From contig DYSM01000024.1 of NCBI GenBank assembly GCA_020718265.1, positions 1 to 17,683 on the forward strand: 17,683 nucleotides of DNA, given 5' to 3'. This DNA comes from Draconibacterium orientale (lineage in GTDB: Bacteria; Bacteroidota; Bacteroidia; Bacteroidales; JAADGE01). The notes beneath the pieces were generated by a model. The model was not told where the DNA came from. It made no database searches and was given only the letters and a program-made list of their open reading frames with translations. Position numbers and translations under genes: made by a program. This document shows, piece after piece, positions 8,741-15,670 of the stretch (positions are counted from its first letter, which is position 1; each line of letters opens with the position of its first letter).

Positions 8741-8772
8741 AAAAAAATAATCCGACTAACCTAAATTTTTCG

Positions 8773-8780
8773 CATCTTTG
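8773..8780 (+). promoter_or_regulatory. Possible -7 element of the pbpC operon
   Basis: CATCTTTG differs from TAnnTTTG only at the first base and is placed 25 bases before the ATG at 8806. No good -33 TTTG is present. Suggestive only. Confidence 0.35.
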
Positions 8781-8805
8781 ACGATGACATTTTTTTAGTA
8801 AAATT

Positions 8806-9075
8806 ATGGCAAAAAAAACATTCAAAGGCGGTTTAGATAGTTTACTTTCATCGGCAGATATTGACGAAATAGTTGAGGTTCAGAGAGTTCAGGAAGAAAC
8901 TTCGGAAGTATCAAATTTGTCAAGCGATGAAAAACATTGGCTTTTGCTCAAAATTGAACGCCTGCGCCGCGAGCTAAAACTCTGGCGCACAGGCGAACTC
9001 ACGCCTGAAAAATTTCACGAATCGCTTAGTTTGCACGGTTTTTCATACAATTCCAAAACAAACGAAATCGAATAA
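8806..9075 (+). CDS. Small protein with ParB-like N-terminal motif
   Basis: The protein has 89 residues. It begins MAKKTFKGGLDSLLSSADI, which resembles the N-terminal ParA-contacting peptide of ParB proteins (basic residues followed by a G-L-x-x-L(I/L) pattern). Similar KKTFxxGLDSL starts are, from memory, found on small Bacteroidetes proteins. The remainder is a charged, acidic linker and a helix-rich end (EKHWLLLKIERLRRELKLW) with a short tail. There is no ParB nuclease-like or helix-turn-helix domain and no obvious ribbon-helix-helix. Its stop codon overlaps the start of the next frame (TAATG). It is the first gene of the pbpC cluster. One speculative role is an adaptor for a ParA-type ATPase such as the one at 2662-3441. 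It is a real gene by position and codon use; function unknown. Confidence 0.75.
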   Translation: MAKKTFKGGLDSLLSSADIDEIVEVQRVQEETSEVSNLSSDEKHWLLLKIERLRRELKLWRTGELTPEKFHESLSLHGFSYNSKTNEIE

Positions 9076-9395
9076 TGTCGGAAAATAATTCGCCAAAAGG
9101 GTTGTTTTTACGAAGATAATTCTCGGATTTGAAGCTGTTTTCTATCTTGCAGTTCTAATTTTTTCAATTTGGCTGCAAGTTAGCTCCGGAATAGGAATGC
9201 AATTTTTCACGCTGTCATCCGTTTTTTCTGTCGGAATGTTAGTTTGGATATTTTTTCTGCTAAAATATTCATTTTTCAGAAGGAAAATTTCAGAAATCTC
9301 ATTTATTTCAGGCACTTGCTATACTTTTCATGGCTTTGCTGTTTTTTACGTTTCTTGCCGTCAGACTTTGGGTAGCAACACATGCGTTTAGTTAA
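9075..9395 (+). pseudogene. Small three-helix membrane protein gene with two compensating frameshifts
   Basis: An ATG at 9075 overlaps the previous stop and reads MSENNSPK before a premature stop at 9117. The sensible protein then continues in the -1 frame as RVVFTKIILGFEAVFYLAV, through about 9287. It returns to the first frame as FQKSHLFQALAILFMALLF and stops at 9393-9395, overlapping the pbpC start by 14 bases. The joins fall at two AAAA runs (9095-9098, one base too few; 9284-9287, one base too many). Restored, the product is about 106 residues with three membrane helices and a basic cytoplasmic segment YSFFRRKFQKS. Overlaps at both ends show that it belongs to the operon. The indels may be sequencing errors or recent mutations. 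The reading frame open at 9197-9391 is only the middle part. No family recognised. Confidence 0.7.
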
Positions 9396-11781
9396 ACAAT
9401 CAATATATCAGTTTATTAAGAAATACGAACGTGTTCTTACAACTTTTGTAGTTTTGTTCGGATTTTTTTTGTTGATTTTGCCGTCTCCGCTCTTTGAAGA
9501 CCCGGTTTGCACCGTCATAACCGACAGAAACGGCGTGTTGCTCGGTGCGCACATTGCTTCGGACGGGCAATACCGTTTTCCGGAAACCGACTCCGTATCC
9601 GACAAATTTGCCGAAAGCATCATTGCTTTTGAAGATAAACGGTTCAGACGACACATCGGCGTAGATTTCAGGGCGTTCGGGCGCGCAATTTTGCAAAATA
9701 TCAAAGCACGGAGCGTTGTAAGCGGAGGCAGTACGCTGACCATGCAAGTTATTCGATTGTCGCGCAAAAATAAAAGTCGAACCTATTTTGAGAAAATTAT
9801 CGAAGTTGCACTCGCAACACGCATCGAACTTTCGTATTCCAAAGACGAAATCCTTCGACTTTACGCGTCTTACTCGCCTTTTGGCGGAAATGTTGTCGGA
9901 ATTGATGCCGCAGCTTGGCGGTATTTTGGCACAATTCCCGAAAAATTAACTTGGGCAGAAGCTGCAACTCTCGCAGTTTTGCCGAACAGTCCGACTTTAA
10001 TTCGTCCGGGAAAAAATCAATCTCAATTATTAGACAAACGCAACAGATTATTAAAAAAATTACAAGAAATAGGCAAAATTTCCCAAGAAATTTACGAACT
10101 TTCACTCACAGAACCATTGCCCGAAGCCCCAAATCCGTTTCCGAACGATGCGGCGCATCTATTAGACAAAGCGCGTCTAAGCAAAAAATATAATTCAATA
10201 AAAAAAACAACTTTAATTGCTGATTATCAGATTAAAATTAATGCCTTAGTCAGAAGTCATCACAACTATATGAAGCAAAATCAGGTCAATAATGCGGCAG
10301 CAATTGTTCTGGATACGGAAACCGGCGAAGTTGTGGCGTATGTTGGCAACCTTACTGATTTTTCGGATGTTACAAACGGAAATTTTGTTGATATCATACA
10401 ATCGGAACGCAGCACGGGCAGCATTCTTAAACCGTTTTTGTACGCATCCATGTTGTCGGACGGCGAACTTTTGCCCAACACCTTAGTCTATGATATACCT
10501 ACACGATTCGGAGGTTTCGCACCCAAAAATTACAATCGCGGGTACGTCGGCGCGGTTCCCGCAAACGAAGCGTTGGCGCGTTCGTTGAACATTCCGGCGG
10601 CGCGCATGTTACGCGATTACGGTATCGGAAAATTCTACCGAAAATTGGAACAAGCAGGCATGACAACTTTGCACGAAAACGCACGCCACTACGGACTTTC
10701 GCTCATTTTGGGCGGCTGCGAAGCCAAACTTTGGGATCTCGTGGGCATGTATTCGTCTATGGCACGAAGTTTAAAAAATTTCAATGCGCGCGGTAACAAA
10801 TATTTGCCCCACGATTATCACGAACCTATTGTTTTTCAATCAAATACTAAGAAAAAAAAATACGATTGGACTGATTATGAAGAAACTTCCGATTTCGATG
10901 CTTCGGCGATTTGGTTCATGTTCAAGGCAATGCTTGATGTTGAACGTCCGAGCACAGAATCCAATTGGGAAATGTTTTCGTCATCCGAGCCAATTGCATG
11001 GAAAACAGGCACAAGTTTCGGTTTTCGCGACGCATGGGCTGTGGGCGTAACACCGCGCTACACCGTGGGCGTGTGGGTGGGCAATGCCGACGGCGAAGGT
11101 CGCCCGGGCGTTGTGGGCGTGTATGCCGCAGCGCCGTTGTTGTTCGATATTTTTGATGTTTTGCCTGATGCCGAATCGTGGTTTTCGTTTCCGGAAAAGG
11201 ACATGGCAGAGGCAGAAATTTGTACCAAAAGCGGCTATCTTGCCGGCGCGAATTGCACAGAAACGGAATTAAGAGCGATTCCGAAATCGGGCTTAAATTT
11301 TGAAGTTTGTCCTTATCACAAAATAGTGCATTTGGACAAAGAACGCAGGTTCAGAGTGCACGCCGGCTGCGAATCGACAGAAAATTTTATGTCGGAAAGT
11401 TGGTTTATACTGCCGCCTTCTGTCGAAAATTATTACAAATCCAAAAACGCTGATTACAAATTTTTACCGCCTTTCCGCAGCGATTGTTCGGACAACGAAA
11501 GCGGTTCCAATGCAGAAATGGACTTGATTTATCCGCATTCGGAGCTTAAAATTTTCGTGCCTGTGGAACTCGACGGCACACCCGGTCGCACGGTTTTTGA
11601 AGCTGCACATCGCCGTACGGATGCTAAGATTTTTTGGTATTTGGACAAAAAACTCATCGCACAAACCGATAACATCCACAGCATAGAACTGCGCCCCGCC
11701 AAAGGCTCTCATACGCTGACACTTACAGACGATAAGGGCGAAAGTTTAACACGAATTTTTGAAGTTTTAAGCGAAAAATAA
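9382..11781 (+). CDS. pbpC: Penicillin-binding protein 1C (bifunctional glycosyltransferase/transpeptidase)
   Basis: The protein has 799 residues. A membrane anchor lies at about 20-37. The GT51 glycosyltransferase domain (about 55-230) has the catalytic motif AFEDKRFRRHIGVD with E84 and the second motif GGSTLTMQ. The transpeptidase domain has all three catalytic motifs: S347-I-L-K350, S401-L-N403 and K541-T-G-T-S. The C-terminus (about 715-797) matches the BiPBP_C domain found on PBP1C enzymes. It polymerises lipid II and can crosslink the glycan at the outer face of the inner membrane. The transpeptidase motifs are intact, so nothing suggests inactivity. The ATG at 9382 overlaps the end of the broken membrane gene, and the next gene follows by 11 bp. 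PBP1C genes often sit beside an alpha-2-macroglobulin gene, but none is seen here. Confidence 0.95.
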   Translation: MRLVKQSIYQFIKKYERVLTTFVVLFGFFLLILPSPLFEDPVCTVITDRNGVLLGAHIASDGQYRFPETDSVSDKFAESIIAFEDKRFRRHIGVDFRAFGRAILQNIKARSVVSGGSTLTMQVIRLSRKNKSRTYFEKIIEVALATRIELSYSKDEILRLYASYSPFGGNVVGIDAAAWRYFGTIPEKLTWAEAATLAVLPNSPTLIRPGKNQSQLLDKRNRLLKKLQEIGKISQEIYELSLTEPLPEAPNPFPNDAAHLLDKARLSKKYNSIKKTTLIADYQIKINALVRSHHNYMKQNQVNNAAAIVLDTETGEVVAYVGNLTDFSDVTNGNFVDIIQSERSTGSILKPFLYASMLSDGELLPNTLVYDIPTRFGGFAPKNYNRGYVGAVPANEALARSLNIPAARMLRDYGIGKFYRKLEQAGMTTLHENARHYGLSLILGGCEAKLWDLVGMYSSMARSLKNFNARGNKYLPHDYHEPIVFQSNTKKKKYDWTDYEETSDFDASAIWFMFKAMLDVERPSTESNWEMFSSSEPIAWKTGTSFGFRDAWAVGVTPRYTVGVWVGNADGEGRPGVVGVYAAAPLLFDIFDVLPDAESWFSFPEKDMAEAEICTKSGYLAGANCTETELRAIPKSGLNFEVCPYHKIVHLDKERRFRVHAGCESTENFMSESWFILPPSVENYYKSKNADYKFLPPFRSDCSDNESGSNAEMDLIYPHSELKIFVPVELDGTPGRTVFEAAHRRTDAKIFWYLDKKLIAQTDNIHSIELRPAKGSHTLTLTDDKGESLTRIFEVLSEK

Positions 11782-11792
11782 AAAAAATATTT

Positions 11793-12407
11793 ATGAAAAA
11801 AACATTGTTTAAAATTTTGACTGCCCTCATTATCAGCACAATAATAATTGTTTTAATACATTATTTTTTAATAGAACGTTATGAAATAAAATCCGATGCT
11901 ATTCCGAAAATAGCTGACAAGAAAGTTTTTGTATTAAAATATTCAAAGCAAAAAATCGGCAAAATTTGCATGTTTTCAAAAAATGACTCAATATTTGTAT
12001 CCAGAATCGTGGCTTGCTACGGCGACACGCTGACTGTATCCGAAGGGCGCGCGATTACAAACGGCGACACGCTTGATACGCCTATCTATTTTGCATACAG
12101 AAAGTTACGCGCAAGAGCAGATTCTTCAGAAAATATCAGCCTTATTGCAATGCGTGATACCCTACCCAATCGTTTTGAAACGCAAAATGCAGTATATCTG
12201 GAACTTACATATCCAAAAGACGCAAGTGCAAAATTTGCATTTTCATCCGAAAACAGTTATCAAACCATAGATAATTTTAGTAAAATTGTTGTTCCCGCCG
12301 GACATTTTGCAGTTTTGAACGATAACCGCACAAATTTGAACGATTCCCGCAAATTCGGCTTCATCCCGATTGAAAACTATGTCGGTCGAGTGCTGTTTGT
12401 GAAGTGA
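11793..12407 (+). CDS. Signal peptidase I-like (S26) protein, probably catalytically inactive
   Basis: The protein has 204 residues. A single N-terminal helix (about 6-27) is followed by a periplasmic domain of the S26 signal peptidase fold. Box E is clear: FAVLNDNRTNLNDSRKFGF at about 172-190 matches the GDNR...DSRxxG motif, and it continues into IPIENYVGRVLFV. Box D reads FVSRIVACYGDTL, where active enzymes have VKRxxGxPGD, so the general-base lysine is replaced by S70 before R71. The nucleophile region, YEIKSDAIP at 31-39, lacks the usual S-M pair; S34 is the only serine there and is poorly placed. It is therefore likely a non-peptidase relative rather than the housekeeping LepB. It lies 11 bp after pbpC and is surely co-transcribed, which hints at a role with PBP1C. 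Confidence 0.75.
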   Translation: MKKTLFKILTALIISTIIIVLIHYFLIERYEIKSDAIPKIADKKVFVLKYSKQKIGKICMFSKNDSIFVSRIVACYGDTLTVSEGRAITNGDTLDTPIYFAYRKLRARADSSENISLIAMRDTLPNRFETQNAVYLELTYPKDASAKFAFSSENSYQTIDNFSKIVVPAGHFAVLNDNRTNLNDSRKFGFIPIENYVGRVLFVK

Positions 12408-12416
12408 GTTTTCAAA

Positions 12417-12449
12417 TTCGAAGAGACGCAAGGTTTGCGTCTCTTCGAA
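12417..12449. terminator. Perfect 15-bp hairpin between convergent genes
   Basis: TTCGAAGAGACGCAA (12417-12431) pairs perfectly with 12435-12449 across a 3-base loop. It lies 9 bases after the S26-like gene and about 100 bases beyond the end of the convergent GH3 fusion. There is no T-tract on either side, so it is not a textbook intrinsic terminator. It may act as a bidirectional transcript end or be a dispersed palindromic repeat; similar GAGACGC...GCGTCTC palindromes are, as I recall, multicopy in several bacteria. Confidence 0.7.
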
Positions 12450-12464
12450 CAAAGGAAGTTTACA

Positions 12465-12535
12465 AGTTTGTAAAGTCCATATAGTTGTATATGCAATGTT
12501 TGACAACAATATGACAATTTTTGACTACTTTTTGA
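12465..12535 (-). repeat. Short motifs shared with the left window edge, inverted
   Basis: AAGTTTGTAAAGT (12465-12477) is the reverse complement of bases 5-17, inside the 47-bp repeat. TGACTACTTTTTGA (12522-12535) is the reverse complement of 141-154. The order of the two motifs differs from that at the left edge, so this is not a simple copy of the same block. Confidence 0.5.
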
Positions 12536-12550
12536 CTATAAATGACAAGT

Positions 12551-15544
12551 TTACTGAATCATGGCTTCATAAATTGCCGTATGCACTTTTTGGCGGATTT
12601 TCATGCCGTTAATGCGCTGATTTTTAGCACTCGGATGCACTCTGTTCGAGATAAAAACATACACCAAATCATTTTCCGGATCGACCCAAATGCAGGTTCC
12701 CGTGAAACCTGTATGTCCGAACGCATTGGGCGAAACACCTTTGCCTGTTACGGATTTCGGCGTTGCTCGGTCGAAGCCTAAACCTCTGCCGTTCAAACCG
12801 TTATCGGCAGCAAAAAGATGCACGGTTTCGGGCGAAAACACTCGCACGCCGCCGTACGAGCCACCGTTTAACCACATTTGTCCCAAAATTCCCAAGTCGT
12901 GCGCCGTTGAAAATAATCCGGCATTGCCGGCAACGCCGCCGAGCATTGCAGCCGATTGGTCGTGCACATCGCCCACAAGCAGTTGTTTGCGCCAAAATTC
13001 GTCATTTTCGGACGGCACAATTCTGTTTCTGTCAAAACTTTTCCAAGCTTTGAAATCAGTGTTGAACATCCCGAGCGGCAGATAAATTTCGTCTTTAAGA
13101 TACTCATTAAGAGGCTTTTGGTTAACAGAATCAATAGCTTGCTGAACCAAAATCATATTCACATCGGTATATTGATAAACTTTGCGCGAATACACTCTAA
13201 GTCGCTTAGTATCACGCCATAAGGTGTCAAAATATCTGTTTTGAAGATAAAAACCGTCGGCAATGCGCACTTCGGAACTGTCTTTTATGAATTTATTCGT
13301 AAAATAAAGGTCATATCTGCGTTGAATTTCAGCTTTTGCGGACGTTTTTGAAGAATCAGGCATCCGTTTTACTGCATCATAAGCATACTTTTTGTAAAGC
13401 AAATATGGCAAAATTGGCATCGCAGGTTGCACGCCGGATTGGTGCATGAGCAAATCGCGTATCGTTACACTGTTGAAAATGTTGCGTTTAGGCGTAACCG
13501 TAAAAATCAGCGTATCGTAAGCCATAAACATAGAATCGTTGATGCGAATCGTGTCCTGATATTTTAGAATTTTCTTGAAGTCCGTAATATCTTTGTAAAA
13601 AAGTGTGTCGATATTCAAAACAGTGTCGGGCTTAATATTCTTGTAATCAATGGAATGATCTTTGAAATATTTACCAAAATTTTGGTCTAAACCTAATTTT
13701 CCGGAATCGTACATGCGCATGGCGGCGGTTGTGGTTGCAGCAATTTTAGTAACTGAAGCCAAATCGTAAATATCTGAATTTCTGACACTTTGTCCGCCGT
13801 AAGTTTGCGCACCGAACGATTTCTCATACACAATCAATCCGTTTTTTGCCACAAAAACTTGACCGCCCGGAAACGCGCCGCTTGCGATGGCATTGCTCAT
13901 TATGGAGTCAATTTTTTCCAATTTTTTAGAATCCAAGCCTGCTTCTTCGGGAATGGCATAACGCAAACGCGACTTTTCCGACTTTTTTGAAACGCCGTAA
14001 GTATAAGATTTTCCGACTGATACAGGCAATTTACCGTTTACTGAAATAGCTCCGAAGATTGCATCGGCAGCTGCATTTTGCTCTGCATTCGATGTTCCGA
14101 AAACTTGCAAAATTACTTTTGCAGAAGTAATATTTTCTATATGATTTGGTTCTCCGAAATTTATGATTATCAACTTGTTAGTCTGCCCGAGTTTATTTAG
14201 TTGAGATACCAAAACAGAATCCGGCGCAAAGTCATTAAACGCAATAATAAGTTCAGAATTTTTTGACGGAAATTTGAACGATTTCAGCTTTGAAGGTGAA
14301 ACAATTTGCGATGAAACCGACAAAAACGTGTTCAGTCGAGAGGAAAATTCGGGTAAGGCAGAATTTCCGACTACAACAAGATTTATCGATTTGTTTTTCA
14401 GACTTTTAACAGGCAAAATTTCAGAATCATTTTTTAATAAAACTAAAGAAGCCGAAAAAAGTTTTTGTCGAAGCACTTGATTTTCAGCAGAATTCAAAGT
14501 ATCAAGTAAAACCGAGTCAGGTAAAACATCGTGTGAAACGGAATCTAAGCCAAGCCGAAGTTTTGCGGATAAAATTCGACGTAATTTGTTATCAATTAGA
14601 TTGATATTCAATTTATTATCAGCGAGAGCTTTTTTTACCACGATAAGAACATCCGTAGGATTGTGTGTCTGCAACATATCTGCTCCGGAAATAAGCAGTT
14701 TTGAAATGGTATCTGTTTGAATATCTGACTTTTGCAGGTTAACAATCCACAAATTTTTGAAATTAAATGTTGAACGTAAATTAGCTTCAAAATTAAAAAT
14801 TTCGCGACTTGGTTTTCCGGAAAAAATTGCCGGTAAATCGGAGTTCATCATAAATTTATTCAACGAAAATCCGACAGAATCATTTGAAAAAAAAGAGGAT
14901 TTTTCAAGTCCGAGAATTATATTTTTATCGAAAAAAAAATGGCTTGAATTTGAAATAAATTTTTGATAATCAGAAATTTGAACAGAATCTCCAACATGTG
15001 AAAAAACTGTAGGAATCAAAATCCGGATATTCAAAAATTTCAGCATTTCAGCAGATTTTGAAAGATATTTCAGCCGTAATGAATCATCGGAAACTGCGGA
15101 AAATGCAAGTTGAGACGGAAATTTCGGAGTTTCGGCAAAAGCAGGAAAAAAAGTTTTGGATTTTAAACCAAAAAAAACTTCAATTTTAGAATTATTTTCT
15201 AAATTTCTTCGGAAATATGTGAGTTGTGCCAACGAATCGCATGAAAGCAAAATGCCTCCGAAGTTGTCAGTTTTCAAAAACGGCAACAGCGAATCGGCTT
15301 GAGTTCTTGAATGAATTTCTGTATTGACCATAATAAGTTGTGCCAATTTTTCATCGGTGGACATGCGAGCTAATATGCTGTCAATCTGTGGATTATTCAA
15401 TTCTGAAAACAATCCGCCGCGTGATTTTTCGACACTCGAAAACGATTGACATTGTCGAAGCACAAGCGCAAGAAGCGCGAAAAAAAACAATCCGACCAAA
15501 AATTTCAACAAAAAAAGAGGTGTATCTTTCGAGAGATTCTTCAT
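12551..15544 (-). CDS. GH3-like / beta-lactamase-family serine hydrolase fusion
   Basis: The protein has 997 residues. An N-terminal helix (about 10-30) ends in LRQC32, a poor lipobox, so it is either membrane-anchored or a lipoprotein. Residues about 50-335 form a GH3 N-terminal barrel (start MSTDEKLAQLIMV) and about 345-515 the GH3 C-terminal domain. The barrel looks inactive: the KHFPGH-type motif is absent, and the nucleophile aspartate position (usually FTDAL/SDAL) reads WIVNL with N269. Residues about 530-990 form a serine beta-lactamase-type domain with S597-V-T-K600, Y792-T-D794 and H944-T-G946, all intact, plus an insertion at about 620-690. This fusion is common in Bacteroidetes and is thought to act on cell-wall or esterase-type substrates in the periplasm. 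It runs convergent to the pbpC cluster and divergent from the phosphomannomutase gene. The family is sure, the substrate not. Confidence 0.92.
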   Translation of the reverse strand: MKNLSKDTPLFLLKFLVGLFFFALLALVLRQCQSFSSVEKSRGGLFSELNNPQIDSILARMSTDEKLAQLIMVNTEIHSRTQADSLLPFLKTDNFGGILLSCDSLAQLTYFRRNLENNSKIEVFFGLKSKTFFPAFAETPKFPSQLAFSAVSDDSLRLKYLSKSAEMLKFLNIRILIPTVFSHVGDSVQISDYQKFISNSSHFFFDKNIILGLEKSSFFSNDSVGFSLNKFMMNSDLPAIFSGKPSREIFNFEANLRSTFNFKNLWIVNLQKSDIQTDTISKLLISGADMLQTHNPTDVLIVVKKALADNKLNINLIDNKLRRILSAKLRLGLDSVSHDVLPDSVLLDTLNSAENQVLRQKLFSASLVLLKNDSEILPVKSLKNKSINLVVVGNSALPEFSSRLNTFLSVSSQIVSPSKLKSFKFPSKNSELIIAFNDFAPDSVLVSQLNKLGQTNKLIIINFGEPNHIENITSAKVILQVFGTSNAEQNAAADAIFGAISVNGKLPVSVGKSYTYGVSKKSEKSRLRYAIPEEAGLDSKKLEKIDSIMSNAIASGAFPGGQVFVAKNGLIVYEKSFGAQTYGGQSVRNSDIYDLASVTKIAATTTAAMRMYDSGKLGLDQNFGKYFKDHSIDYKNIKPDTVLNIDTLFYKDITDFKKILKYQDTIRINDSMFMAYDTLIFTVTPKRNIFNSVTIRDLLMHQSGVQPAMPILPYLLYKKYAYDAVKRMPDSSKTSAKAEIQRRYDLYFTNKFIKDSSEVRIADGFYLQNRYFDTLWRDTKRLRVYSRKVYQYTDVNMILVQQAIDSVNQKPLNEYLKDEIYLPLGMFNTDFKAWKSFDRNRIVPSENDEFWRKQLLVGDVHDQSAAMLGGVAGNAGLFSTAHDLGILGQMWLNGGSYGGVRVFSPETVHLFAADNGLNGRGLGFDRATPKSVTGKGVSPNAFGHTGFTGTCIWVDPENDLVYVFISNRVHPSAKNQRINGMKIRQKVHTAIYEAMIQ

Positions 15545-15592
15545 AAATTCATTTAAAAGGCGTGAATTTACGAAAAAAATCCGTTAGCAAAA

Positions 15593-15600
15593 CAAAATTA
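15593..15600 (-). promoter_or_regulatory. Possible -7 element of the GH3/beta-lactamase gene
   Basis: The minus strand reads TAATTTTG, matching TAnnTTTG, 48 bases before the ATG at 15544. No TTTG lies at the right -33 distance. For the opposite gene only an imperfect TATATTGC at 15642-15649 is seen, upstream of the ATG at 15671. Confidence 0.33.
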
Positions 15601-15670
15601 TGATTATGCTTTAAAACTCATCCGAAAACAAAATAAAATGCTATATTGCGGGCTCAAAAACTATAAAAAA

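Noticed and set aside
9093..9101. Programmed -1 frameshift at the CCAAAAGGG run
   Set aside because: P-site slippage is possible, but the gene would then need a second, +1 event at 9284-9287; two opposite programmed shifts in a 106-residue gene are improbable.
9197..9391. Open frame of 64 codons upstream of pbpC
   Set aside because: It is the middle part of the frameshifted membrane gene at 9075-9395; its last ~33 residues are out of frame and lose the clear membrane helix seen in the other frame.
12690..13085. Plus-strand 131-codon frame
   Set aside because: It lies opposite the intact, motif-bearing beta-lactamase domain.
15638..15670. Upstream ATG for the phosphomannomutase
   Set aside because: The added 11 residues are unlike the family, whose proteins start at MKAFHAYDIRG.
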